DNA of 64,000 nt from assembly GCA_958496175.1 (NCBI GenBank), contig OY292276.1:15952001-16016000 (forward strand). Direction: 5' to 3'. The notes beneath the pieces were generated by a model. That model did not search any database. It was not told where the DNA came from and worked only from the letters and a program-made list of their open reading frames with translations. The DNA is from Sisyra terminalis. Lineage: Eukaryota > Arthropoda > Insecta > Neuroptera > Sisyridae. Positions 36,120 to 50,400 of this stretch are shown here, piece after piece. Position numbers and translations under genes: made by a program. Positions within the stretch are counted from its first letter, which is position 1, and each line of letters starts with the position of its first letter.

Positions 36120-36712
36120 TACGCTTCTAAAAATACTACTTAGAATTATCCAGCTCTATCACTAAATTCATCCCTTATGGCTAGTCACAACCCACTATGT
36201 AAAAGAAAATGTTCTCCAGTTACCCTAAACGCCATCAATATCTCCTCGTTATACCATGTTAAATATTTCGGTGTCCACCAAAATCAATGGCCGACGAGGA
36301 AGCAGCATGTTGTATAAAAAAAGCGGCTTGTAAAAATTTGAAGAAATTACACTGGTTATTGGGAAGATACAAAAAAATTTCCTTCAACCGCAAAGTTTTT
36401 CTATACAAAACAATTATAATTCCTATATGGACAAAGGGCATTGAGCTTTAGAGTCCCACCAGAAAGTTTACCATAAAAATTATAGAATGAGATCAATTAA
36501 GAATACTTAGACAATAGGCAGATGCTCCGTGGTAAATTACTAATGAAAACCTGGAAAGAGCCCTGTTAGTTCCAATAGTAGCTAACAAAGTGGTGACATG
36601 TGCCATAAAATACTTTGTAAAATTGCATCATTATCCAAATCCATCGATGACGTCAACCCTGGAGCTTCAACCTATAAGGCTTTTGAAGAGGAAAGTGCCG
36701 CATGAGCTAGCA
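36120..36712 (+). mobile_element. Jockey-like LINE, C-terminal RT fragment
   Basis: Across several frameshifts the + strand reads HNPLCKRKCSPVTLNAINI, then VKYFGVHQNQW (36258..36290) and KNLKKLHWLLGRYKKI. FNRKVFLYKTIIIPIWTKG and a late RLLKRKVPHEL block (about 36676..36710) follow. These match the order of the Jockey-clade post-palm region: PVTLNG, VKYLGVHLD, LxxLxWLLGR, LYKTIIKPIWTYG and RRLKR near the protein end. Internal stops mean it is inactive. The catalytic YADD box was not visible, so this is a 5'-truncated copy, as is usual for LINEs. Confidence 0.85.
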
Positions 36713-36959
36713 AATGCTTAAGAGACACGCCAATGGAAGTATTCTCTACCAAAATTGATTCCTGTCATCTAATTGGATAAGAGAACCACAATCCTGATGG
36801 CGAATATATGTATAATAAAAAACATCATCTCACATTCCGTTAATCAAGTTATCGTTGGCTTAAATAGAAGACGTAGGGGACATTTTAATTTCTTCTTTTA
36901 TAGTTGTGTAAATCTTCTTTTAAGTTTCGCGTTTGTAGCAGACAAGCAGAAGAAGGACC

Positions 36960-37051
36960 ATCCAGGAGTTCCTGAGACATCTAGAACTTTTCGAGTGACA
37001 GCTATTTTAGTCACCATACATCGGCTGCGTTATTTGGATTAAGAAGAAGAA
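36960..37051 (+). repeat. LINE-like 3' tail, copy 2
   Basis: GTGACAGCTATTTTAGTC, CACCATACATCGGCTGCG and TTTGGATTAAGAAGAAGAA match 29696..29783. Here it lies about 250 bp after the Jockey coding remnant, so it might be that element's 3' untranslated end, or an independent truncated insertion. Confidence 0.55.
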
Positions 37052-39624
37052 ATCTTCTTAGTTCGACATTATATTAAATTATAATCAAATAACAAGAGAT
37101 AAGAACATATGAAAAACATCACATCAAATATAAAAAAAAAACAACACAATATGAACAAAAAATGTTGAAAAGATAATATTTTGCTTATAAAATCTAAAAA
37201 CGCTCTTATTTGCAATAATTTTCTTTTTCTATAGATTTGTATTTCACTAATCACATAATCTCTTTCGTACATAGGAATGGAAAAACGAAAAGATTTGGCA
37301 GAATTTTATTTGAGAGAGGAAAAAAACCTCGTTTGTGAATGTAACAACAGAAGAAAATGCGGAAAGATTTAATATTTTTCTCCAGAAAAATCGACTATCT
37401 CAACGTCATCACAGTTACTGTGTAAAATATCATACTTTATATGGAACAAACTACTCGTTAAGGATACGCGTCGTGATGTAAAGTCAACATTCACGTATTA
37501 TTTCTATATCTAGAATTAAGATCTTAATCGTATTTTGCCTTATCTGAGGACGTGTGGTTTATATTTTCAACCAGAGCTATAAGTATACTGTTGAAGAAAA
37601 TATTTTTTTTTTGTAAATACAATAATATTTTATCTTCATTAAACCTAGGAATGTAAGCAAATATTATATATTCAAGCAATTTATTATTTGTTTTTTTTTG
37701 TGAAAGCAGTAAATCTCTTTTCACAAATTTAGAAGGTTCAGTGTTGTTTTCTTTATGTAAAAATATAGGTCAATTAAGTCAACGTCCTTTACTCAAATGT
37801 TCAATTGCAATTAAAATTTATACTTTACAAATGTTTCAAGTCAAACTTAAAAGCTTTTTTTTTATACTGCAAATTCTCTGAAAACTGAACTTTTGCGTAA
37901 CTAATCTTCATCGTAAAGCTTTCTCCAAGTAACAGCTGCTACCTTCCAGTTTGCTTCAGAAGCAAATCAGTTATCAAGATCGAAACTACCAATGTTCAAT
38001 ACCAAGTAGTTGAATTCAACATATTGAAAATGTACACTTCAATGCTCAAAGTAATATAGTTTGGATAAATAAAATGTCAGTCTCGTCTTGCACTTCATTT
38101 TAAGAATAATATTTCTGTGACGTGTTCAAATGTACGTACCGTAGGCATACTATCGAGATTTATACCGTTATTAAATTGCAATATATTCTATACTGTCAGT
38201 TATAAAGTTAAAAAAAATGATGATTTTTTCAATTGAAAATTGTATTAAAAAAACTTAAGTTTTATATTCTTATTCAAGAACAAATCAAAGATTTTTTTTC
38301 GAATCAAAACAAAAGGTTTGAATAAAGAACGTATCTAAAATACATTTGCTAAAAAGTTTATCTTAATAATCTGCCTAAGGCATAAAAATTTTACCGTTTA
38401 CATCGAATGCCTACACTTTTACTAAGAGAAAAATAATTCCTTACCTTGAAGTTAAACAGAAAAGTTTGAAAACTCATTTTTTCATACTCGAAGTAAAGTT
38501 ATTGATAACAGAGTCGAAAATAAAAATTTTTAACTTTCAAACTTAATAAGTATTTTTTTTTATAAATGGATACATTTTAAAACAAAAGAAGTAAAGAAAA
38601 AAAATTACTTTCTCTTCCAATCAACTCTTATAAATTTGATTGGTTTAACATCTATCTAGAGATTCCATTTGAATACGATAAAATTTTATTGGGAATCATT
38701 TCGTTTCCATTAGTTTAAAAATTGAAAATTTTTATGAAATTTTAAAATTTTCTTCTCGAATCTCTAAGTAAGATGAACACGAAAGCAAATTTATTAAAAA
38801 GTTCGGTGATCCTTTCCCTAATAAGAATAATATTCACATAAATTCTGTATCTGATAACAAAGTTTTCCTTTGAATGATTGAATTGATCAAACCGAGTGAT
38901 CTACTGAACTAAGAAAGGCCATAAAATATTTCCCGAATCTGATCAGGAAATACAAAACAAACAGTTTTACAAGTTAATTTGAAACATAAATCTAGAGATA
39001 ACTTTCTCTTTTTCGTATTTCGTATATCACATTGATTTTAATTTAAGTTACCTCGTTTTCTTTTACATAAATAGAATAAATCAGAGATAGTAGTTTGGAG
39101 AGATCAATATGAAAAGTTTAAAGAGATTTTCTTCTCTAGATAATTTCAAATCAAACCAAATGAAATAAACAAAAACAATTGGGAAAAGTTTTACAAAACT
39201 TCTGACAAACTACCATCAGTAGGGTATGGCATTGTTTAATCAATATTTTCTTCTATAAGGTATGAATTGATTGACTCTAAATTTTAAAACCGTCACAAAA
39301 ATTATAAAGCTAAACAAATAATGTTTCTAAGTTAGTTAAAATATATTTATTTCCCAACAGGGATAATATTGCCGCGTATTTTCAAGGAGCAACAGCAACT
39401 TTAGAGGCATAGGGACTTGTTGGGGTTGTTTCGGCGTTATATGAAATTGATACGATAATGATTAAAAAGAATCGAGGCTTATTAGAATTTTTTTTCGTAA
39501 AGGGAAAAATTCGCTTGATATTATAGTGGATATATCAACGAATCAAAAACAAAACCCAAATTTAATTTTTACGTAGACTTTGGACAGTTATACTGTTTAA
39601 ACAAAAATATTTATCACATAGCTG
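37052..39624. other. AT-rich non-coding stretch
   Basis: No gene recognised. Patches at 37270..37500 and 37900..38060 are slightly more complex but have no family match. Confidence 0.5.
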
Positions 39625-39692
39625 TTACGGAGCGATGCAATACTACTTGATGGCCACTGAGGAAGATTGCTTGGCAATCAAAATACGTCAAA
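39625..39692 (+). repeat. Copy of the LINE 3' segment seen at 18.93 kb
   Basis: TTACGGAGCGATGCAATAC, TACTTGA and GAGGAAGATTGCTTGGCAAT match 18931..18995 at about 85% identity. It includes the short hairpin word GATTGC-TTG-GCAATC. In the first copy this segment lies beyond the RNase H domain on its minus strand, so here it is probably the 3' region of the same LINE family inserted on the minus strand. Confidence 0.6.
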
Positions 39693-42600
39693 ATATGGTC
39701 AATACGTCAAAATTTCATTTTTTTTAACTTTTGTTCAAATTTATTTTTAAAGTTATTTTTGTTAATTGTATTATTTAAGTAAGACTATAATATATTTTGG
39801 ACTGTATAAAAAATTTAATTTTGTTAAGTATGAACTACGTTTTTAATGCTTTTATACCTATCATTCGAATATTTTTCCTTATTCTAACTTATTACTTCTA
39901 GTCCTAACTTGTTTTTATTTTCGAAGATTTTTTTTATATTTTTCACTATTGCTTATTTAGGATGTTTTCAAAGATATTATTTTAACCTTAGGGTACGTAT
40001 TAAAATATAATTCTCTATAAATTTTTGTTTTCGATGCGTATAACAGTTATATTTTAATCAATTTTGAATCTAAACTTTTCTTTGCATCTACTATGAGAAT
40101 GTTTTAAAATTTTAATTAAGTTTTCTATCCGTAGTTCGAAAATTCTATGCCAAAAGTACATTCCTTTTTTCAAAAAATACTTCTTTAAAACCCATTATAA
40201 AGTAGAAGATAAAATATCGAGTTATTGAGGTCTTATTATTTTTTTCTTCTTCATGAAACACTAGCTAGGTATTCTCGTTTTTATCTAAACCAGAAATAAA
40301 AGACCAAATCTCGATTTTCCTTTGAAATTTTTGTATAAATGAAATCCTAGAAAAGAAATGAAATCGGAGTTTTCTATACAGATGTCTTTTAAAAAGACAT
40401 CAGTTTTTCGTTCCCTCTTTTTATGATACTGCAAACAAAAAATCAAATTTGCGATTGAGAAAAATATATACAAATTCGTCTTTTGGGGATGTAGAACCAT
40501 TTTTTATATACATGAAACAACATTTCTTTTATACATCAGGCCAATAATATCGATTGTTGCTGTTGGTATTGGTGTAGTAAAGAGAATTTTTTTTTGAATT
40601 ATATCGAAAAAATATTGCAATAAAACATTTGGAATCAAATTGGGTTTGTGATGCAACCAAATTATATGGCAGTATTTGTTATTTATTGTATATAAAATAA
40701 GATAGAAAGAATACGGGTATTGGAATGTAATTTTCAGTATTGATTAAGTTAAGGTAATAAAACCACTTGTTAAGTGTTTTAAATTATGTTATATATACTT
40801 TAAAATTGTTTTTGTTATGAAGCCATTTAAAAACGAATCTGCAACATACAATGTGTGTAATATCAGGCTGCGGAATAAATTATTGATCAAAATAAGTGTA
40901 GAAATTGTAATTTGTAATTCAATTTTTATTTAATCATCTAGTGTAATGAACTAAGGTAATAACATTATGCATATTTTAATTAAATTTAAATGAAAATTTG
41001 GCTATAATTTGTGGGTTAATTTGATTATTAAAATTTTAAAATAAATTAATTTTTAATTTCATCTCTAATTCCATTAAAATTAGATTATCATTACTTCCTA
41101 TAACTTTGTCTTATATATTTTACCAATATTTTTGAAAAAAAGTAATCTTGTTTGCATTTCTTAAGCGAATGTAATGCAAAACTTTGCTATATCATTTACA
41201 ATGTTTGGTGACTATAAATCAAATGAAGAAAGTACTTTGGCAAAAATTGTTGATATATACCATGATAACCCAGTATATATTTTATGTAATTGACTGAAGG
41301 TAATTCTATGTTGTACGTCATTCTGCCATCTTTTCCGTTTGCTACCCTAAGACAATTCACGCACCACATTGAGAAATTTATGAGGGAAGCGTGATTTCAA
41401 AACTCCACAAAAATTCAGAACATCTGCCTCAGTACTGATCTTTTTATAAAAGTTATCTACAAAACATGACTAGACATAATGTTATTATATAATTATTTAA
41501 TTGATTATTATTTCATACTTTATAAGTTTATTTGTTCTGCAAAAATTATAGGTTTATAATCTTTGCAAAAGATAATATAATACAATTGTTTTTTTTCCAT
41601 TCTTATACAGCAATTCAAGTTTTAAGAAATACTTTGTTGTATTTCATAGGTCATGGACAATTAGAATATAATGTTGATATAAGAGTTCATATATATAAAA
41701 TGTTAATAGGATGAAGAAAAACTTTTACGTGAAAACTAATTTTCATTACGTGTAGTTTTATAATAACATAGCCGCCATTAACAAAACTTTGTTTACTTCC
41801 TTAACGGAAGTTTAAGAACATTTTAAATCCTGCAAATAAAATACATGAGCTGATGATAGCAAATTCAACTAAGGCTGCTTATTTAGGTCAATTGTAAGTT
41901 TATTATTTCCATTTTAACAAACACAGACAGAAGTTAAATACCGCCATTAAATGCATACGTAAAACTAAAGAGAATAGAATACTTAAATTAAATTATTTTG
42001 TTAAAACGTTAAATGAACTTCCATTATTAAATTCCAATTAAGCTAAAGTTGATAAAAATCCCATTGAAAGCTAATTGCCCTAATCACTTTAATGCAATCA
42101 CTTAAGCATTGAATAAATTAATTCAAGTTAAAATTGTATTTTTTATTCGAATGGTAGCGATTCTCAAATTGTGGTACATCAATAATATTTATTTGCATAA
42201 TGAAATTAAGTAATATCAATTTTAAGAAAAAAATAAATAAAAGTGGGACATAAATGCATACCGAGAATAAAATTACCAAAATACCAAGAATAAAAGACTT
42301 AAAGAACGTTCTGCTTTATTTTTATAAGATAAAAGCTGAACCCGGTAGACGTTTTTCTGCCAGTCTATATTATAATGGCTATAAATAAATAACTTGAATT
42401 TAAAAATATGTTCTTGAAACAAAATATCTCCTCCCTTAGCAACCCGCAGCATCCCTTACTGTACCTGTTATAACTTACCTTCAAGATATACATTTTTCAA
42501 TGAAGTTTTGGTAATATTTGCTTTACCTCTAAAAATCAATTCACAATCGTAGCGATAAAGTATTCACAGCTAGCAGCTACTGTATTGATCATTGAAAAAG

Positions 42601-43619
42601 CTGTTTTCTTACAATCGCAGGTATATTACTAACGCAAAAATAGATAAAAAAAATCAAAGTACCTAGGTTATATATCTTGTAAAAATTTAAGCTAAATCGA
42701 TGTAGAACTTCTTGAGTTTTTGAAATTTACACAAACCAACATAACATTTTTGTACAGATATTGTATTGTACAGATTTGTATATACAGATATTGTATAGAA
42801 AATAAGTTTTGTGCCGATAGTCTCGATAGTGTTGTTAGTCAATAAAACATAGCTACTTATAAAATAATGATAGATGAATCAGAAGAACAAGTTTACAATT
42901 AGTTTAAAGTTAATCGGGTTTCTATTTTCACAAAACCGTTTTCAACCAATTTAAACCTCGAATTTGACTTATACTTTACCGGTATAGTATAAACTAAAAG
43001 CCGGTATTATCACATCTAGATAGTGACGTTTATCTTTCAGTTAAAAATTTATCTGAAAGAGAGAGAAAACATGCGCATTTTCACTCAAAAAATTATATTT
43101 AAAATTTTTATTTTGAGCATATATTTAGTGAAATAAGTGTTTCCAGCTTTACAGCACTAAATACACTAATTACACTAACTGTTAATCGTGTACAAATATA
43201 GGAAAAAATGTTGCCTAAAAATTAATCGTGAAAAGCTGAAGAATGGTTAGTCTTCAGCAAATATCCTTAGTAAAAACAATATGAATGTATCTAAGGTATT
43301 ACCGGTGTAATCGATTGTTATTCAATACATCCGTAGTACCTACAGATGGTGAAAAGTTCAATATATTTTTTAGATGTTTTACTGTGAGTTAGAATTGTCA
43401 GTAATCTCACAATATTCAAAGAATTTTTAAGTGCATTAAAATATTAAAGATGGACATTATAGGTTATAAAAGATTATTGCTTTTTTTTTTAATAGAAATT
43501 AAAGCTTTCAAACTTCTACTCTGAAGCATAATTGTTTCGTATCCACCAATTATTTGTGTGTATTAAAATTAGTCAAAATCGTAATTTTTGATTCCATTAA
43601 CTTAAAAGTTGAACTTAAA
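39693..43619. other. AT-rich non-coding stretch
   Basis: No exon or element motif recognised. A GC-richer patch lies at 42420..42480 and a short higher-complexity patch at 41300..41430; neither has an identifiable reading frame. Confidence 0.5.
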
Positions 43620-43960
43620 AGTCTTAATGTTTGGATTTGGCATCATGTGTGAAATGAAGAAGTACTAACGAAACTTAACACCATGAGAACTCTTATGATA
43701 TCTATAAAGAAGAGAAAGTTACTGTACTTCGGCCACGTCATGCGTTATAAGCAAATACGTTACAACAAATATCACTTACTCCAGCTTATTATTCAGAGTT
43801 ATATTGAAGGAAAAAAGGCTTCGGAAAAAAGGACATTTTGGCTAGTCAACTTTTGTTGGTGGTTTGGAAAAAGCACTAGAGGGTTTTTACGCTCTGCTGT
43901 ATCAAAAATCAAAATTACCATGAAGATCGACAATCTTCAACGTTGAAGGAGCATCAAAAG
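43620..43960 (+). mobile_element. APE-type LINE, C-terminal fragment with open frame
   Basis: An 87-codon open frame at 43683..43946 reads ISIKKRKLLYFGHVMRY, YHLLQLIIQ, ASEKRTFWLVNF and FLRSAVSKIKITMKIDNLQR. This is the conserved C-terminus of a common insect endonuclease/reverse-transcriptase LINE, where the pattern is IKKRKLEYxGHxxR..LLQLIxQGKI..GRRxxSWLxNLR..W...LFRxAxxKxxIAxMIANxR. Upstream in the same frame, after a stop at 43650, NEEVL precedes it as in the family. The rest of the element is missing, so the open frame is a relic and not a host gene. Confidence 0.9.
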
Positions 43961-46599
43961 AATGAACGAATAAACAAATATATGGACACTAAAATTATCT
44001 TAAAATAGTACATATTTTCTTTTTAAATATGGAACCGTAAAAATCGTAAGATAAGCTTACTTTTTTTTGCTCCATCAACCACTTTTACGTCACAATTATT
44101 TTGAGACCAAAGTACCGAAAATACATGAATATGTAAAGCTTGCTTTTTTTCCATAAAGGATTTATAGTTTGTACCCAAAACCCTGCGATCGATGGGACAC
44201 TATAGTTCCTGCCAGATAATCAATCGATAATCAATAACAATAACTACGAGAATACGTTGAAAAAATCAAATCGAAAAGTATAGGTATTTGTTTACTTGAT
44301 TATCAAGTATTAAGCGCAAAACGGTATCCTTTACGTTTACCCACAAATCCGGTTGTTTTGTATAAAGATGCTATAATTGTACTTATAATTATTAGAACCT
44401 TTATTGTTATAAAGAAGAACCATCAGTTAATAAGTAAAATTTGTTTAACTTGTATATTTCCATACTACAAGGTCTCACCCAATTTTTTAAATTTTTACAT
44501 ATTATGATGATGCTTTAGGCCCAAACGTATTGATACAATAAAAGTGATCTTATTATATTAATGTACCTAGGACTATCAATAGATTAAAGACGATCCTTAT
44601 GTTTAAGCAACTAAATATAAATAGTTGAAACACTAAAATTTTAATTCTAATATCTTAAGTTCTAACTCTCTCTCTTTACCATAACCCAATGAAAATAAGT
44701 ATGTGAAAGTATAACCATCATATTCAATGTTCTCCTTTTTTCAATATGGAAAGCAAATATAAAGTCCCTTTCAAAGTGTGTTCATTATTACATAAATTTC
44801 CAGAAAAAATATGTTAATATCTGCAAAATCTTTTGATATTCAATTTCATAAATATTTCTCTTATTAATGATTACGCGATCAATACAAAGAATACTACTTA
44901 AAAACACGAAAAAAGCTCATTATTCAAACAAGGCCCAATTAGACAAAAAATTTGGACTTATTGATTTTAAGCAGGTAATAATCCTACCGTAACAATGCAG
45001 TTATTGTTATATTCTTTGTAAGTCATTTTTAATGATTACATTCAAAACGAATATTAGCCTCTCATTATTGTTATATGAAAAGCATATTTTGAAACAGTAG
45101 ACGTTTCTCATTATATTTCGCATCTCATCTCCCACTCAATTTCAATGGACGGTGCTATATTTTTATATACTACTTTCTTCAGTGACATTTATTGCACTAA
45201 CAACGTACTAACGTCAAATTTATATGTTTCTGCTTAAAAATACATGCACATTTTCAACACAAAGCTCATTTACCAGTTTGCATACTATACACACCGAAAC
45301 TGAAATAGTCAAGCGTTCACAAAATGATATTTACTATCTTTGTATACGAAATTATCTGCGTTTTGTATTGGTTTATTGCCCCCTTTATAGTAGGATTCTG
45401 TTTTATAATTCAGAGGCTTACGAGGACAAAAGCGTAGATAAAAACAACAAGTTATTTATACCATTAATGCAGTGTTATATCCTGCTAGTAAGTGGAGCGT
45501 TTTAATAAGATATTTAACAAGAACAGAACAAAAAAGAGGAATTATTGCCATGTATTATTCACGCTGTGTGATTGTGGGAAAATCGAAAATTTATTTTTAA
45601 GCTCGTCGATTCTGTGGTGTTCTTTTCGATACATTAAAAATCAAATAAACCAAGCGAAAGCTTTAAACTTATTTAATGCAATTTAAATATATAAAGCCAT
45701 TAAAGTATTAAATTTTAAAACATAGTTAAGAACTAGTTTATTAAGTTTGTTTCTCTTGAATATATAGTTGTTTTAAACCACTTATTATCTGTTCGAGAAA
45801 GTATTTAAGTACCCGTATATGTTAAATAAATACATCTAACGTTATACGAAGTATTAAGTCATAATTTGCATAAAACTTATGAAATGATATAAGATATTGA
45901 CGTAAACTTGCTTTCAAAAACGATGTAAACGAAATATAATTTAGAGAAAACTCTGAGAAAATGTATACCTTAATATTCCAACCATTAAATCTCGTAAATT
46001 CATATATTTTTTTAATTGAATTTTGAAATGAAATTTAAATGAATGTTTGCAAATTAGTAACGTTAGATTGATTTAGATAAATAGACTTCAGTTGTAAATG
46101 TATTGCCTAATTGAAAAATTTTATGATGACCGAACCCAGGGTAAAGTGGAATTAATCGTGATTCGTCGTTAAATCGAACCCCAACCTGGACTGCATAAAA
46201 AGTTACGCATACTGCCCTAGGGACGGTTCATGGTAAAGTTTATTTAGGTAGTAAAACGATAAATGCTTAAGTGTTTTGTATAGGAAAGGATGTTTATGTT
46301 TGGTTGAAGTTTCCAATTTTCTTACAAAAACTTTTCATCTTTTTACCCATTGAAAGGTTAGTGAAAGAAACAATATTATATTAAGAATATTGATGAAAAT
46401 TAGTGAATGTTTTGAACATATTTATATGGATTTTTTACCTGAAAAACGATATTTTCCAATCAATATTGGAACTAAAAGTAATTAATTTCTGTTATTCTTT
46501 TGATTTGAATTGTTCTTCTTTATAAAGTTGTAAATAATATAACAATATTTTTTTTATAAAAAAAATCACTTGATTCCTTAATCTTATAAAAATCGTTAA
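43961..46599. other. AT-rich non-coding stretch
   Basis: The 93-codon frame at 45224..45505 and the 64-codon frame after it show no family motif and no splice context. Nothing else recognised. Confidence 0.5.
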
Positions 46600-47470
46600 C
46601 TTCCTCGGAGTCCTCCTCCTCCTCCTCCTCAATGCTTTCTTTATTGAGGTTGGCGATTACTATGGGGTATTTAATTCTGTTGAGTACTTGATGGATAAAA
46701 ATGATCCTATCAGTATGAATCCAGCTTTTGATTTTTCGCGGCAAGGATTTCCTTTTTCGGTCTTTATCACCTTTACCCTCTATTTTGCCCTCTGCTATGA
46801 GTTATAGTTGTTCATATTCTATATGTCGCCTGATTTGATGGTTGGAGGAACGTTGTTTTTTTTACCATAAGGGTGGTAATCAGGTGTAGTTGTGTGTTAA
46901 TTCTTGGTTAAATTTCTTCGTTTATTGTTCTGCAAGTCCAATTTATTCATAACATCCGGCGGAACATTCACACCTCGAATGCGTTTAGTTTCCTCAAGTC
47001 GTGTTTTTAAGTCCATGTCGTACATTCGTATAGTAAAGACCAAATATAGCATTAAAATTTTTAGTTTACTTACCTATTATTGATAGTTTTAGATGACTTA
47101 AAAAAATCAAATATTTAGAAAACCGGCCTTAGCAAATTTTTGGGTACATCTAACTTCTTCTGTATGGTCTAAATGGGTTTATAAAGACGATTGTGATGTC
47201 AGTTTCAAGCGGATCTCTACTGAATATCATAGTTATTGTTTTTGCGGTGTAAACTTCCAAAAATTTTCTGCCACTCTTCTGTAAGAGTATCTATTAGACT
47301 TGGCAACTGTTCTTCCAACTTGTCCAAAATTGCGGTGTCTTCAGTATATCATATATTGTTGGTAATTATTCAATTTATTGTAGAACCTCTTACAAATAGT
47401 TCTGTAACGATTTCTTTATAATTTTCTAATAAAAATTTAATAATACTGAAGACAATATTAAACAATTTCT
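46600..47470 (-). mobile_element. APE-type LINE, RT and C-terminus with (GGA)n tail
   Basis: Reading the minus strand from 47470 downward, NNI-stop-YTEDTAIL is the RT active-site box (normally NNIRYADDTAIL), so the first catalytic Asp is Glu. KLEEQLPSLIDTLTEEW, then ECTTWTLK (normally GxETWTLK), RML-stop-INWT and INEEI follow. HIEYEQL and AEGKIEGKGDKDRKRKSLPR with KIKSWI come next, and VIANLN near 46650. The order is exactly that of the LINE family also present at 43.6 and 51.9 kb. A (GAG)n run at 46611..46630 sits at the C-terminus, as in family tails. Several stops make it inactive. Confidence 0.9.
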
Positions 47471-50400
47471 GATTGATTGGATTGGAAAAAAAAAATTTAA
47501 TTATATTGACAAAAATAAAGTACATTAAGAATGTTCAAAAATGTTCAAATATTGAATTTAAAATATAAATCAAATACTTTAGCCTTATTTAGATCTTAGT
47601 TTGTTAAAAATGCATTTTAATAAGTATCCCAAAGCGTTATAGGTGTAAAATTTTAAAAAAATCTCTTTTGTGTATCACCTTACGTTCAATGAAGGATTTT
47701 GTAACACAGAATTGAGCGGCCAATGGTCAAATTCTTCAATAACTGTATGGATTAAGAAAATTATAAAATAAGCTCTTATTTCTCAGCTTAATTCATTTTT
47801 ATCCAATAAACGTAAACAAATTTATATGTAACTTTTTTTTTAGTAATTTTCTACCGCGTTATAAAAAAGATAGAATGAAAGTGATAAATTTGTTACGATT
47901 CTAGAAATATTTTTGAAGTGATACTTTAAAGCCATTTAAATGATACTTCATTCGTTAATTCTATAGCAGTTCATATAAAAGTCTTACTTTTAATGTATAT
48001 GTAAGCAGCGCTAATAGAGTAACAATCCCTCATTTACAACCCAAACTTCAACTCCAAAATGACACTTTTTACTTAATCAAATTTTTTAATATGATTTTCC
48101 CATTAATCGTTTGATATTAATTAGCTCATGTTTGATTTGTGCCTTTTATAAAATTGCAACTTAATTCTATTTGGTGGCTTACGCAAAATATATTGCATGG
48201 GAATTAAACTTATAATATTGACTCTGAAAATCACACAATGTTGAAATAATTGTGGTGTTTATTTTAAATTTCTTCGCGTCTTAAAAATAATGTCATTAGG
48301 TTTATAAATAAACCCTGCAGCGATAATTAATTCAAAATTTACACGATTTCTATTATTTACGTAAGTTGAGGGATTTCCGGATATTTCTCACGTAACTACG
48401 GTTAAGTCTTAACTATGTTGTTAAAAAATTAAACAAATAGTAATACTCGATAACCGTATATTCTGGTTACCAAGGTACCGGTTATTTCTCGCGTATTTTA
48501 ATTGTCATTTAAATTAATCAGACATTAATTATCAGGTATAATCCAGGTATCATTGTAATTAATGAGATCAGGTTCTTCACAATTAAATGAAATTTTCAAA
48601 AGATTGTTGACTAAGAAAAAAGGTGCTGAATTCAAAATGTAACTTAACTAAATGAAATAAATATATAAAATAAATTAAGTATAATTCAATAATGAAATAA
48701 ATTTAATTAAGTTATATGATGAATATTTGATAAAATCATAAATGTAATTCTTTGAAATAATTAAAAGTAATTTCAGAAAAAATACATGCAAAACGTTTTC
48801 ATTGGACTTTCAAATCAATTTAATTCGCAACCAAGTCTTAAACACCCAACACATTGACAATAAGGATCAGATTTTAACGTCATTCGCCTTAAAAATATAT
48901 AACTGATGAGGATAGGATTCATCCGACTAAAAAATATATAACTATAGTAAGTTTCAAGTAAAATTGATCGGCATTAGCATGACACGAAAAAGCTATCCAT
49001 CTTAATTAGACAAATGAATAGACAGAATTGTATTACTGATTTAGATTCGGTTTTTTTATTTGGCTGCAAACTTTTTAGAATATTATAAAATTAAGATAGC
49101 TCAACAGGCGCATATGTAAAGTTTTGATGTAAAAGCGTTGATAGTTCAACAGTTTTATCTAGGAAGTATTATTTTTTGGGATTCAAAAGTCAAAAAATCA
49201 TGAATTTATATATAGAGTAAGTGGGAGCTAGTATTTTTATTCATTTTTATAAAAAAAAACGTCGTTCGTTACATAAGAAAGGTTTTATCCTTTTTAAACC
49301 CTTTCCCTATTCAATGAAATACAGTATCGATTATAAGGAAAAGTAGTGAAAGTTTGAAATCTGTGAACCCCTCCCTTTGTGTTATATTTTATAAATAATC
49401 GGATATTTAAGATAAAAAAAAAATCGCAATATTTATTGATTATTTATGGAAACTTATCGTGAAAACTTGAAGTTCCAATTTGTGAATAGAAAAAAGGACA
49501 ATTTTCTGCTATTAAAATACTATTTTGGTAGATGGTAATCAAAGTTCATCTAAAATAGGAGCGTGACTAAAAAATATTGCTCATACTTGTCGCAGATAAA
49601 TATTTTTGTGACACTTGGCACGAACGTTGATTATATATTTTCTCCTTTCTGCTTGTATCATGGTAGCAGAGCGTAGAATGCTTCAAGTGAACTTATCTGT
49701 TCCTTTTTATATTTTGTGTTCAAGATTGAATTAAAGCTCTTTTAAAAATACTACCTTATCTGATATATGGTGGTGAACTGTTATATGTAGTCACTTTTCG
49801 TACCGCCGCTTAGATTTTTAAATTTCTGCAAGATAAATGTTAGAAAATGAAAACTTTTCTCTTGAATTTAAGCGATATTTTATTGCGAAAAGCAGCAAAT
49901 TCTAACTATCTGAACTTTTATATTTTCTCAACTATCTATTTTCACCATATTTTCACTCGAATTTTCCGAAGTTTTTGTTTCAATGAGACAAGGTGTCGGA
50001 AAGAAAAATCATAGAAATAGAACTGCTTTTTTATATTATAATTACGCATCATAAACATGATAAGGAAAGAGATCATTATTTTTTCTTCTTTTTTTTAATA
50101 ATATTGAACTGATGAATATTATTTTGAATGTGGTTTACTTTGAATTTCTGGTCGTTTTTATAGCGTGACCTGACTATACATTGCTCTTTTTCGCCTAAAA
50201 CGTGTCGATTAATCGTATACGTGTTCGGTGAAAGCCATATATGAATAGACAGAGCTTCACCCAAGCTCTATTGTTCATTAGCCTCATTTCGGTAAATGTC
50301 AGCTTTGCAAAAAGAAAAGTCTATTTTATCATCAATTAGAGAAAGTAAATGATCATATAAATAAAAGATTTTTTCATTTATTTTTGCGCTCACTTAACAA

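Noticed and set aside
45224..45505. 93-codon + strand ORF
   Set aside because: No recognisable domain, no exon boundaries and unremarkable composition; expected by chance in 64 kb.
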